Assembly (NCBI GenBank): GCA_963737425.1
Contig: CAVTSX010000012.1
Location: 71,456-135,455, forward strand
Length of the DNA: 64,000 nt
From: DASXRA01 sp963737425
GTDB lineage: Bacteria > Actinomycetota > Actinomycetes > Mycobacteriales > Jatrophihabitantaceae
Direction: 5' to 3'
The translations under genes and the position numbers were made by a program. The first letter of the stretch is position 1; every line of letters begins with the position of its first letter. Below, in pieces: positions 47,751 through 56,307 of the stretch. The notes below the pieces were generated by a model, which saw only the letters and a list, made by a program, of their open reading frames with translations, had not been told where the DNA came from and searched no databases.

Positions 47751-48296
47751 GCAGTACCAATGACGCCACCCCGGGACCGGACTCGCCTGTCGTCGCGGCG
47801 CTGCACGACCTGTCCACTCGCCTGTCAGCCGACGGCGGCTGACTTTGAGGAGTTCGAAGGCCCGATCTACTGGCCGACCCGCGACCCGGACCAGGTCGAG
47901 TTCGACTGGCCCTGCCTGGCCGAGTGGGTGAACCGGTTGCGCGCGCGGTTCCCGCACATGACCGCCCGCATTCCCGATTGCTGGTACCGGCACAACGACC
48001 TCGTCGAGGCGCTGCTCGCACTGCGCGACCACGAGCGCGTGTCCTACTCATCCACCGCACCAGCGTCGGCCGCCGTCGAGTGGCACCGCGCGTTCCGCGA
48101 CATGGAAGGCCGCTGGGACAACTGGATCAAGCGGTTCACCTGCACCGTCCCCGGCAAGGGCCACCCCCCGCTCGACCTCGCCGCGCCGGAGCCTGACGAA
48201 CCGTTCGTCGCGTTCGTCAAAGCCGACCTCGCCCGCCGGACCGGCGACAGGACGACCGCGCCACGCGCGGGTAGGACGCACGGGCCTACCTGGTGA
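47747..48296 (+). pseudogene. DUF4913-like protein, frameshifted near its start
   Basis: Start MSSTNDATPGPDSPVVAALH; after RLSAD an extra G near 47833 (GACGGCGGCTGA) creates an early stop. Removing it continues FEEFEGPIYWPTRDPDQVEF and DWPCLAEWVNRLRARF, ...DCWYRHNDLVEALLALRDHE, the DUF4913 pattern of actinobacterial mobile elements, to a TGA at 48294-48296. That TGA is itself part of the GGTGAC core of the next control motif. Confidence 0.65.
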
Positions 48297-48313
48297 CGGC
48301 CCACCCGGGCCGA
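48271..48313 (+). promoter_or_regulatory. ICE control motif, copy upstream of the last operon
   Basis: GTAGG, loop ACGCACGGG, CCTAC, then CTGGTGACGGCCCACCCGGG; 63 nt before the GTG at 48334. It overlaps the 3' end of the preceding gene, whose stop lies in GGTGAC. Confidence 0.75.
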
Positions 48314-48333
48314 GACGAGGGGGCCCACCGGCC

Positions 48334-48842
48334 GTGGCAGTCAAGACGATCTGGCCCATCACCTATACCTGCGGGCACAGCGCGGACCGAGACCTGTCCG
48401 GCAAGCGCGCCGACGAACGCGCCGGATACGCCCGCTGGCTCGCCAGCAAAGACTGCACCGACTGCTGGCGCGCTACACAAGACGACACCGGCGAGAAGGC
48501 CACCAAGGAGCAGTGGCTCGAACGCAAGCGCGCCGAGGAAGCCGGCCAGGTTGGTGCGTGGGAGCAGCAGGCCGGCATGCTGCCGCTGGACGGCTCCGAG
48601 AAAGCCGCCGCCTGGGGCCGCCGCGTGCGGCACACCGTCCTGACCAGCGCCTACGCCGCGCTCGTCGCCGAGGGCGACATGAGCGACGAGCAGTGGATCG
48701 CGCACATCGAAGCACCGGCCCGTCTGATCACCCGCGCCTCGTGGTGGATCGACAACCGCGACACCACGCCCGACGACGTGGCCGAGCTGGTCGCCGCCGC
48801 CCAGGCCAGCCTCGGCCGTGCCCTGCGAGAACGACGCCTGAC
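48334..48842 (+). CDS. Hypothetical protein with Cys/His-rich start, end uncertain
   Basis: GTG start. MAVKTIWPITYTCGHSADRD and ASKDCTDCWRATQ carry a CxH...CxxC cluster that could bind zinc; the rest is helical (DGSEKAAAWGRRVRHTVLTS). In the written frame it runs on through the primase gene; I think one extra base near 48826 hides the real stop (TGA at 48840), which lies 2 bp before the primase ATG. About 169 residues. Family not recognised. Confidence 0.6.
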
Positions 48843-48844
48843 CG

Positions 48845-50352
48845 ATGCCCAGGCTCAGCGACGCCGACATTGCGCGGGTCCGGGCAGAGCACTCCCTCGT
48901 CGACGTGCTCGCCCGGCTCGGTATCGACCCGCCCGCCCAGTGGGACGGCGCGGCCGACTACATGATCTCCTGCCCCCGCCCAGGCCACCGCGACTCGACA
49001 CCAAGCTGCATCGTCCACCCGCAGACCGACCGGTGGAACTGCTTCGGCTGCGGCGCGCACGGCGACGTGCTCGAACTCGTCCGCCAGGTCGAGCGCGTCA
49101 CCTCGCTGCGCACGATCGCGGAGATCCTCGACAGCCGCCGCCCGCTCCGCCCAGCACCCAGCGCCGCAACTGCCGCCGCTCGTCGCTGTACGGTCGACCG
49201 TTCCCGCGTCGGAGCGACCCGACCCAGCACGCACCCCCTACGAGCGGGTCATGGCCGTCAACGCCGCCGCCTGGCGCTACCTCTCCCTGCCCAAGCTCGC
49301 CCAGCGCGGCCGGGACTACCTCCACGCCCGCGGCATCGACGTGACCGCGCTCGAAGCCGAAACCCGCCAGCCCGTGGTCGGGCACACGCCCTACCAGCCC
49401 GACGGGCTCGTCACCCACCTCCGGCACCGCGGCTTCACCGACGACGAGATCGTCGACGCCGGATGGGGCGCCCGCCGCGACGGCCAGCTCACCGACCGGT
49501 TCCGCCGCCGCGTGATCATCCCGGTCCGCGACCAGGACGGCCGCGTGATCGGCGCCTACGGACGCGACGTCACCGGCACCGCCAACCAGAAATACCTCAA
49601 CACCGCCGAGACCATCGCCTTCCACAAGGGCGCCGCCGTCTACCGGCCCAGCGTCACCGAACTGGACCCGCACGCCACCGTCGTCATCTGCGAAGGATCA
49701 CTCGACGCACTCGCCATCGCCGCCCACGCCGCCGCGGCCGGAAAGTCCCACCACTTCGCGCCCGCCTCCCCCTCCGGCACCGCGCTCACCGACACCCAAG
49801 CGCGCCTCGTTCTCGCCATCAGCGACCGCCCGCCGCTCGTGTGCGCCGACGGCGACGAGCCCGGCCTCGCGGCCGCCGAGAAATGGGTCCGCACCCTCAT
49901 GGCCCTCGGCCGGGAAACCGTCGTCACCGTCCTCCCCGGACGGGCACGACCCCGCCTCCTGGCTCCGCGACCACGGCCCGGCCGGACTGTGCGCGTTCAC
50001 CCGCAAGGGCTGCCTCGACCTTCCCGCCGATACCGTCAAGCCCACGCCGGCAGGCGGGCTACTCGCCGAACGCATCCTCGCCGAACAGGTCGCCGCTGCC
50101 CGACGCCGCGACCCGGACACCGAGACCGTCATGGTCCTCCCGGCCGTCCTCCGCCAGCTCGCCGCCGAGGCAGTCAAGGTGCCCGGCGACGCCGCCGCGC
50201 AGCGGTTCGCGACCGCCGCAGGTGACGCGCTCGCGCGGCTCGTCGACGGCATGGACGCACCAGGCCGCGCCCGGCAGGTCCTCGCCGCCGTCCACGACCA
50301 CGCCCGGCGCCGCGCGTGGTCACCGAGCCGCGCGAGGTTGACAGGTGCGTGA
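48845..50352 (+). pseudogene. DnaG-like primase (CHC2 zinc finger plus TOPRIM), two frameshifts
   Basis: The N-terminal CHC2 finger (YMISCPRPGHRDSTPSCIVH; RWNCFGCGAHGDVLELV) is followed by FRRRVIIPVRDQDGRVIGAY and the TOPRIM core TVVICEGSLDALAIAAHAAA with LVCADGDEPGLAA. Frame changes near 49160-49240 and at 49938 (CTCCCCGGACGGG) are single extra bases; with them removed the protein ends TGA at 50350, about 502 residues. It would prime the complementary strand in the recipient. Confidence 0.85.
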
Positions 50353-50441
50353 CCCGATGACCGGCGACAGCACCGATCCCGCCGCCCGCACGCGCGGCAT
50401 TACCGATCGACAGCCCGCGCGCCACGCAGTCGACCCGCGTC

Positions 50442-50660
50442 GTGGAGCGCGCCCGCCTGATGACCTCGCACGAGGCCGCGGAGCGACTCTGCATGAGCCA
50501 TGAATGGCTCCGCAAGAAGGTGCAGCGACGCGAGGTTCCGTTCGTGCGCCTCGGCCGCTACGTGCGGTTCACCGAAGCGCACCTAGCCGAGATCATCGAG
50601 TCCGCGACTCAGTCGGTCCCTCGCTCTCAAGGCCGCGGCTCGGCTCGCACCAAGCTCTGA
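50442..50660 (+). CDS. xis: Excisionase-like HTH protein
   Basis: 72 residues from the GTG at 50442 (66 from the ATG at 50460). MTSHEAAERLCMSHEWLRKK followed by VQRREVPFVRLGRYVRFTEA is the AlpA/MerR-like excisionase fold. It is the last ICE gene, pointing out of the right end. In the excised circle it lies directly upstream of int with attP between, so its promoter could drive int only after circularisation. Confidence 0.82.
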   Translation: MERARLMTSHEAAERLCMSHEWLRKKVQRREVPFVRLGRYVRFTEAHLAEIIESATQSVPRSQGRGSARTKL

Positions 50661-50889
50661 CCCAGCATTCGATCCACCCCGAACGTCGCATCGTGTTGGC
50701 GGCCGTAGAAACTGCACGCCTGGGGCCCCACGTCAGCTGCTAGGAGACGGCCGGGTGCGTCACGGTAAGTGGCCGCCAGCTCCCTGTCCGGAACCGGCCT
50801 GGCCACTGTCGAACTGCAATCGGAACTGCAACGCGCCCGCTTCGCCAATTTCACCGCGAGGCGTGACAGTATGCGAGGAGGTGTGGGCG
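50661..50889. other. Right end of the ICE; attachment site not located
   Basis: 229 bp between xis and the chromosomal operon. The element should end here. I compared it by eye with the tRNA-Leu 3' end and found no convincing copy; only short words agree. The integrase may use a short or degenerate core, or the right end may lie elsewhere. Confidence 0.5.
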
Positions 50890-51369
50890 TCAGCTCAGAG
50901 CCGCGCGCATGGCGACGACGGCCACCAGTGCGGCGGCCGCGGCGAGTCCCACGAGGAGCGACGCAAGTGTTGGGTCTCGCACGGTCACGTTGGTAGCTGC
51001 GGTCAACACTGCGACAGCGATCGCGCCGGCGACGGCGGCCCGCCAATGTGCGCCTGCGGCCGACTGCCAGCCGGGCTGCCAGGCGCTCGTCTGTGCTACC
51101 TCGGTAGCGGCGAGGAACATCGCTAGTAGCAGAGCCGCCAGCCACGTCCGCCACCATGTGCGTTCGTCTGCGACACCGACTTGGACGATCAGCGCCGCCG
51201 CCACGACGGTAGGGCCCGCCACCCAGCCAGGGCGCGCCACAGCACCGAGCAGCACGATGGCTGCTATTGCAGCGCAGATGATGGCCGGGAGTCCCCCGGC
51301 GAGTGTGGCGCCCACGCCGAGAGCTACCAGACCTGGCAGCCCGACCAGGACTCGCTCGACCGTCTTCAT
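50890..51369 (-). CDS. Integral membrane protein, last gene of the MoxR operon
   Basis: 159 residues from the ATG at 51369, overlapping the DUF58 stop (ATGA). About five hydrophobic helices (VLVGLPGLVALGVGATLAGG; LPAIICAAIAAIVLLGAVA; LAALLLAMFLAATEVAQ; AAVAGAIAVAVLTAATNV; LVGLAAAAALVAVVAMRAAL). No enzyme motif. Probably part of the envelope-associated MoxR/DUF58 module. Confidence 0.78.
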   Translation of the reverse strand: MKTVERVLVGLPGLVALGVGATLAGGLPAIICAAIAAIVLLGAVARPGWVAGPTVVAAALIVQVGVADERTWWRTWLAALLLAMFLAATEVAQTSAWQPGWQSAAGAHWRAAVAGAIAVAVLTAATNVTVRDPTLASLLVGLAAAAALVAVVAMRAALS

Positions 51370-52628
51370 CGTCGGGTTCCCACGCTTGCTCGTAGCAGTG
51401 GGGTGAGCGACGCGTCGAGTGAGGTCTCGCCGTCCCAGCTGGTCACTGTGATGCCGAGTGAGGTTAGCTGGTTGCGGGTGGCCACGCGTTCGATCCGCCA
51501 TAGCCGCTGGGCAAGTTGCTCGGAGCTTGTCTTGGCGCTCGGCTCGCTGATGCACACGTCGATGACGGTCACGGGGTGTCCCCTAGCGTGCAGGACCCGC
51601 GCGGCGTCGACGCCCCGCTCATCAACCAACGGCGAGAAGTACACAACCCGAGCCCCGAACGGCAGCGCCGTGTATGGGATCGCGCCGACATTCGGATCGA
51701 GGTAGCTCTCCAGGTCAACGACGTCGAGGATCGCTTCGGTGATGCGGTAGAACTGCCGCTCGGTGTGATCTGGGCGCAGCCACCGCAGGCGCCCACCGAT
51801 TGCTACGAGACCAACACGGTCGTTGGCTCGCAGTACCGTCTGCGCTACTCCTGTAGCGCCGCGCAACCCGAGATCGCGGCTGCTGTGCCCGGGCGGGCCG
51901 GTGTCGGTGAGGACGTCGAGTGCGAGCACGACGTCGACCGCGTGCTCGGCGCGGGTCGTGGTCACGTATAGCTCGCCGCGACGGGTAGAGACCGGCCAGT
52001 TCACCCGCCGCACCTGGTCTCCAGCGGTGAATCGACGCACGGTGTGGAACTCGACGCCGGCGCCCGCGACGGACGCGGGGTGATCGCCGGTGCGGTCGTA
52101 GCGCACCGAAGTGACAGGCAGTCGGCGCAGCGCTGCTGGGCGGGGGTAGACGGCCAGGTCGAATCGTGGCTTGCGCACCTGCACCGCGTGGCGCAGCCGT
52201 CGCCGGGTCCAACACTCGACGGTGACATGCCCGAGTTCCCGCCGTCCCCACCTGGTCGCGACAAGCGTGGTGTTCAGCGTGACGCGGGCACTGGCGCTTG
52301 CGGTATTACTCAGTGGCATCGCGTCACCACGCATCCCCGGCCCCGGTGTCAGCGTCACGCGGATCAGGTCCACGTTTAGGGCGCACTCGACGCTCACGGT
52401 CGCCGGGATCGGCTCATCCTCGAAACATCGCCTTGGAAAGTCGAACTCGATGCGCAGCTCGCCGGGCTCAGGCCGACGAGGCGCGACCGCGAGCCACGTC
52501 GCCGACACCGCGGCGATGGCGACAAGCTCCGGCCTGGCGACCGCGAATGCCAGGAACAGCCCCAGCCCGCCCAGGATGGTCAGCCGCCGCGCGAAGTGTG
52601 AGGCGGTCCACGTCAGCGGCGCGGTCAT
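51366..52628 (-). CDS. DUF58-domain protein
   Basis: 420 residues. N-terminal hydrophobic pair (LTILGGLGLFLAFAVARPEL; VAIAAVSATWLAVAPRR), then a beta-rich domain and the DUF58 core (TAGDQVRRVNWPVSTRRGEL, DVVLALDV), a vWA-like fold. DUF58 proteins act with MoxR AAA+ ATPases. Coupled to moxR upstream and to the small membrane protein downstream by 4-bp overlaps. Confidence 0.9.
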   Translation of the reverse strand: MTAPLTWTASHFARRLTILGGLGLFLAFAVARPELVAIAAVSATWLAVAPRRPEPGELRIEFDFPRRCFEDEPIPATVSVECALNVDLIRVTLTPGPGMRGDAMPLSNTASASARVTLNTTLVATRWGRRELGHVTVECWTRRRLRHAVQVRKPRFDLAVYPRPAALRRLPVTSVRYDRTGDHPASVAGAGVEFHTVRRFTAGDQVRRVNWPVSTRRGELYVTTTRAEHAVDVVLALDVLTDTGPPGHSSRDLGLRGATGVAQTVLRANDRVGLVAIGGRLRWLRPDHTERQFYRITEAILDVVDLESYLDPNVGAIPYTALPFGARVVYFSPLVDERGVDAARVLHARGHPVTVIDVCISEPSAKTSSEQLAQRLWRIERVATRNQLTSLGITVTSWDGETSLDASLTPLLRASVGTRR

Positions 52629-53578
52629 CGTGCGGTCGGTTCCGTGGCCGGAGTCGCCACGCTGTCGAGTACGTCGCGCATGATGTCGACGCCGGTGATG
52701 CGCCGCACCCAGAGTTCGGGGCGCACGCCGAGTCGGTGCGCGATGGCGGGTACGGCTTCGGCCTTCACGTCTTCGGCCACTACGTAGTCCCGGCCGGCCA
52801 GTAGCGCCCTGGTTCGGGCGAGCTGCAGCAGGGTCAGGCCCGCGCGGGGGCTTGCCCCGACCGTCAACTGCGGGTGCGATCGGGTGGCGGTGAGCAGGCG
52901 CAGCACGTAGTCGACGATGTCGTCGTCGACGTGGACGGTCTCTACACTGGCGCGCATCGCGGCGATCGTGTCCGAGTCAGTGACCGCGTGCAGTGCGACG
53001 TCTTCGGTGTCGCGTTGCAGCCGGCGGCGCATCATCGCCGCCTCGTCGACGACGGGCAGGTATCCCAGCGAGAGGCGGATCGCAAAGCGGTCGAGCTGTG
53101 CCTCGGGCAGCGGATAGGTGCCCTCGTACTCGATCGGGTTGTCAGTGGCGAGGACGACGAACGGCTCGGGCAGCGGCATCGTCGCGCCGTCGACGGTGAC
53201 TTGACGCTCCTGCATCGCTTCGAGCAGCGCGGCCTGCGTCTTCGGCGGCGTTCGGTTGATCTCATCGGCCAGTAGGACGTTGGTGAAGACGGGCCCGCGG
53301 TGGAAGACGAACTGCGCGGTGCGCGGGTCGTACAGCGACGAGCCAGTCAGATCGGCGGGCAGCAGGTCCGGGGTGAACTGGATGCGGCTGAACTGCAGCC
53401 CGAGCGCAATCGCGAAGGACCGGGCGAGCTGAGTCTTGCCGAGCCCAGGCAGGTCCTCAAGTAGCACGTGGCCACCGGCGAGCACCGCGATCAGCACGTG
53501 CTCGAGCGCCTCTCGTCGGCCGACCACAGCCTGCTCGATCTCGTCAAGAACTGCGGACGCGGTTCGGGTCACGTCCAT
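52625..53578 (-). CDS. moxR: MoxR-family AAA+ ATPase
   Basis: 317 residues. QAVVGRREALEHVLIAVLAG, Walker A LEDLPGLGKTQLARS, Walker B NVLLADEINRTPPKTQAALL, sensor-type VLATDNPIEYEGTYPLPEAQ with DRFAIRLSLGYLP, and the C-terminal helical lid. A chaperone-type ATPase thought to mature partner complexes, here with the DUF58 protein. Overlaps its neighbours on both sides. Confidence 0.94.
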   Translation of the reverse strand: MDVTRTASAVLDEIEQAVVGRREALEHVLIAVLAGGHVLLEDLPGLGKTQLARSFAIALGLQFSRIQFTPDLLPADLTGSSLYDPRTAQFVFHRGPVFTNVLLADEINRTPPKTQAALLEAMQERQVTVDGATMPLPEPFVVLATDNPIEYEGTYPLPEAQLDRFAIRLSLGYLPVVDEAAMMRRRLQRDTEDVALHAVTDSDTIAAMRASVETVHVDDDIVDYVLRLLTATRSHPQLTVGASPRAGLTLLQLARTRALLAGRDYVVAEDVKAEAVPAIAHRLGVRPELWVRRITGVDIMRDVLDSVATPATEPTAR

Positions 53579-53970
53579 CGTCGACCTCGCCGTTCGAACC
53601 GGTCGAGCCCATCGGCGATCTCCGACCGCAGCGCCTGCACCAGCGTCTCGTCATCCACATCCGATGCGACCTGGTCCAGCAGCGGGGCTAGGACCCGGTC
53701 GTGATAGCGCCGGTCACGCCGAGCCCACTCGACCACCGAGACCAACTGGTGGAACCGAGGGTACGGCTGACGTACGACCGTGCGATCGACGCCGTACCGC
53801 GGCGAGGTCGGCGTAGCTTGGGGCGGCACAAGAGCGCGAATGACCAGCGTGGCCAGTGCCGCGCACACCGCGGCGCACGTGCGAGCGGCGACCATGCCGC
53901 CGAGCACGGCTGACGCCCAGCACAACCCGGCCGCGGCACAAGCTGCGATCACGATCAGCCGGCTGGTCAT
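53569..53970 (-). CDS. Small membrane-anchored protein of the MoxR operon
   Basis: 133 residues: two hydrophobic helices at the start (LIVIAACAAAGLCWASAVLG; AARTCAAVCAALATLVIRAL), then a helical cytoplasmic part (FHQLVSVVEWARRDRRYHDR). Overlaps the DUF4129 gene (ATGA) and moxR (10 bp). Its equivalent at this place in MoxR-DUF58-DUF4129 operons is a short conserved membrane protein. Function unknown. Confidence 0.78.
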   Translation of the reverse strand: MTSRLIVIAACAAAGLCWASAVLGGMVAARTCAAVCAALATLVIRALVPPQATPTSPRYGVDRTVVRQPYPRFHQLVSVVEWARRDRRYHDRVLAPLLDQVASDVDDETLVQALRSEIADGLDRFERRGRRWT

Positions 53971-54899
53971 CGTTGCCGTCCCAACGCTTGCTGAACCGCG
54001 CCCAGCGCGGCGGCTGCATCCTCGCGGTGCGCCGATGTCATCGGATGCGTGCTGAACCGTGCCTCCCTGAACAGTGCTGCTAGTCGCTGCGCTGCCGCTG
54101 GCAGCATCACCCCGGAGCGGGCGGCTCGGTCGAGCAACTCCTCTGGCGTGTCGGCAACTTGCCGCGACGCGCCGACCTCGGCGAGGCTCCGCTCCATTGC
54201 CCGGTAGCAGGCCAGGATCGCGGATCGCGCGTCGGCCGGCTCGGTCAAGGCGGCCGTGGCATCGCGCAACATCTCAGCAGTGATGTGTCGTTGCGCGGGC
54301 TCGAGTGTGACGTCGAGGCCCGCACTGTGGTGCCGCCGACGAGCCCGGAGGGCTAGGTAGCCGCCCGCTGCGAATACGACGACGCCGGCGACAACCGCGA
54401 GCGTGACCACGGCGCCACCTGCAGTGGTGCGCCCTCCGCCCGGACCTGCGGACCGGGTGGCTGCGGGCACTGTCGGGAGCGTCGAGGGGACTGTCGCCGG
54501 CCGGGAGCCCGGCGCCGGGGTGAAATGCATGTGCGGGAGGGCGAAGGCGAGCCCCGCGGCCAGGCCGAGCGCAACGAGGAGAGTGACGGCCGCGCCGATG
54601 CGTTGCCACGCGGTCTCGTGCCGCTCCTGCACGAGCTCCGGCTCGTCGTCGCCGCGCGGGCGCCGCCGGGCTATGCGCAGCACGAAGCGCAGCCCCGCCA
54701 GCGCGGCCACCGCGCCAGCCACAAGCAGGACAAGGCTGAGTGCGGTGACGACCGGCCCGGCCCGTCGTACCCCGACGCCCGAGAACGCCGGGGCGCGGCT
54801 TGCCGCTGCCGCGCCAATCGCGACGATCACCAGCAGCGCCAGGATGTTAAGCGGGCGCACCGCGTCCCGCGCGGCAGGGCGACTTATGTCGCCGGACAT
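53967..54899 (-). CDS. DUF4129-domain membrane protein
   Basis: 310 residues with three membrane helices (ILALLVIVAIGAAAASRAPA; VVTALSLVLLVAGAVAALAG; AVTLLVALGLAAGLAFALP), a Pro/Thr linker, a fourth helix (VVTLAVVAGVVVFAAGGYLA) and the C-terminal DUF4129 segment (DARSAILACYRAMERSLAEV; TPEELLDRAARSGVM). DUF4129 often accompanies transglutaminase-like proteins and MoxR/DUF58. It starts 6 bp after the MFS gene. Confidence 0.85.
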   Translation of the reverse strand: MSGDISRPAARDAVRPLNILALLVIVAIGAAAASRAPAFSGVGVRRAGPVVTALSLVLLVAGAVAALAGLRFVLRIARRRPRGDDEPELVQERHETAWQRIGAAVTLLVALGLAAGLAFALPHMHFTPAPGSRPATVPSTLPTVPAATRSAGPGGGRTTAGGAVVTLAVVAGVVVFAAGGYLALRARRRHHSAGLDVTLEPAQRHITAEMLRDATAALTEPADARSAILACYRAMERSLAEVGASRQVADTPEELLDRAARSGVMLPAAAQRLAALFREARFSTHPMTSAHREDAAAALGAVQQALGRQR

Positions 54900-54905
54900 C
54901 GATGA

Positions 54906-56168
54906 TCACCGCGCTTCTGGGATCGGGCGCGGAGACAGCAGCCGCGAGCTGAGCACCGACGCTGCCATCCACGCCGCGGCATAACCGAACGCCACGGCGG
55001 GCGAGATCAGCGACCACAGCAGGCCGGCGACCACCGTGGCCCCGAGATCGCCCAGGGCTTGGGTCAGACCGAGCACGCCGAATCCATTGCTCCGCAGCCG
55101 CTCCGGCAGCCCCCGTGCCACGACGGTCGACTCCGCCGTCTCCGCGAAGCCGATGCCGACGCCGGCCAGCAGAAACGCGCCGAGCAGCACCGCCCAGGAC
55201 CCGGATCCTGCTGCGAAGATCGCGTAACCGGCGACATAGACAGCCGCGCCGGCGCCGAACATCAGGCGCGCACCTAGCCGATCGGTCAGATGACCCCCGC
55301 CGAGCGCCGCGACGGTCGCCGCGGCGTTGTGGGCGGCGTAGAGCAGGATCGCCAAGCTGGTCGCCGCGGTCAGATCCCGACCATGCGTTTGCAACAGACC
55401 GGTGGCCCGCAGAATCAGAAGTGTCGTAGCGACATTGCCCAGCTCGAACAGCGCGACCGGGGTGAGCACCCGGGCGAGGCCCGCCTGACGGAGCGCGCGC
55501 AGGTTCAGCGTCAACGTGCGCCGCCCGGCCGGAACGCCGACCACCCGGCGCGCTTCCCGCGCCGCGATCGTGATCGCCACCGCTGCAAGCGCGCCGGGCA
55601 CAATCGCGAGGAGGATGGCATGCCGCACGCCGAGCGCAGCGACCAAGCCGGATGCGACCAAGGGCCCGACGATCGCGCCGGCGTTATCGCCGGCCCGTTC
55701 CACGCCGAATGCCCGCCCGTACGCGTCACGATGGGCCAGCGTGGTGAGCATCATGTCGCGCGCCGGTGAGCGGATCCCGCGCGATGCCCAGGCCAGCGCC
55801 CGCAAGACGGCCACCTGCCAAACCGCCGTCGCCAGGCCGATCGCCGCCGTGGCGACCGCGGTGCCGAGGTAGCCGCCCGATGCCAGCCTGGCTCGACGCC
55901 GCGGCTCGTTCGCCAACGGACCACCCGCCAGCTTGCACACGCCGGTGAGGGCATCCGCGACCCCGTCGATCGCCCCCAGCGCCCCCGGCCCTGCATGCAG
56001 CGTCGACGTGAGAAACGTCGGCAGGACGCTCGTTACCAGTTCATGTCCGGCGTCGCTGCAGAACGACGCGGCGCCGACCGCGACGACCCCAGGGGTCAGC
56101 CAGCGCTGGTCGGGGTGTTCCGGTGCGGCGGGGCGCGCGACATCAGCGGCATCGCCGGGTTGGGGCAT
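54906..56168 (-). CDS. Major facilitator superfamily transporter
   Basis: 420 residues, about twelve hydrophobic helices in two halves, with the loop ASRGIRSPARDMMLTTLAHR after helix 4 and GFAETAESTVVARGLPERLR in the second half. First gene of the minus-strand run and only 6 bp before DUF4129, so it may be co-transcribed. Substrate unknown. A copy of the two-armed repeat lies 19-73 bp upstream of the start. Confidence 0.88.
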   Translation of the reverse strand: MPQPGDAADVARPAAPEHPDQRWLTPGVVAVGAASFCSDAGHELVTSVLPTFLTSTLHAGPGALGAIDGVADALTGVCKLAGGPLANEPRRRARLASGGYLGTAVATAAIGLATAVWQVAVLRALAWASRGIRSPARDMMLTTLAHRDAYGRAFGVERAGDNAGAIVGPLVASGLVAALGVRHAILLAIVPGALAAVAITIAAREARRVVGVPAGRRTLTLNLRALRQAGLARVLTPVALFELGNVATTLLILRATGLLQTHGRDLTAATSLAILLYAAHNAAATVAALGGGHLTDRLGARLMFGAGAAVYVAGYAIFAAGSGSWAVLLGAFLLAGVGIGFAETAESTVVARGLPERLRSNGFGVLGLTQALGDLGATVVAGLLWSLISPAVAFGYAAAWMAASVLSSRLLSPRPIPEAR

Positions 56169-56186
56169 ACCTACCTCCTCGTCAAG

Positions 56187-56241
56187 GTAGGGACCGTTGG
56201 CGGCGTCGTGCCGCGCTCGACGGCGAGCCCCTCCGCCGTGC
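56187..56241. repeat. Two-armed dispersed repeat, copy A
   Basis: Left arm GTAGGGACCGTTGGCGGC (56187-56204), 17-bp divergent middle, right arm GGCGAGCCCCTCCGCCGTGC (56222-56241). Matches copy B at 62764-62819 in both arms with a single mismatch. GGCGG in the left arm can pair with CCGCC in the right. Upstream of the MFS gene. Confidence 0.85.
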
Positions 56242-56307
56242 GTTTGACTCTAGCCGACCGGTGTGGTTGACCCCCGTCTCTCCGCGGACACCACTATGCG
56301 TTCCCGT

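Larger units (their letters stand above)
10365..50889. mobile_element. Integrative and conjugative element with type IV secretion and MobF relaxase
   Basis: About 40.5 kb between tRNA-Leu and the MoxR operon. The left end has a tyrosine integrase and the right end an excisionase-like HTH protein. Between them are a type I restriction-modification locus, a MobF relaxase with helicase, a candidate oriT, VirB4-, VirB6- and VirD4-like proteins, a wall hydrolase, an antirestriction protein, two primases and a UvrD-like helicase. No FtsK/TraB-type double-strand DNA translocase is present, so transfer should be of single-stranded DNA through a secretion channel. The right boundary is set only by gene content (between the xis stop and the chromosomal operon). 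Confidence 0.85.

Noticed and set aside
50759..50776. Similarity of this stretch to the start of tRNA-Leu, as a possible attR
   Set aside because: Only about 10 of 13 bases agree and to the 5' rather than the 3' end of the tRNA; attachment sites use the 3' end.
10365..50889. AICE with FtsK/TraB-type double-strand transfer
   Set aside because: No FtsK/TraB-type translocase; instead a MobF relaxase with VirB4-, VirB6- and VirD4-like proteins.
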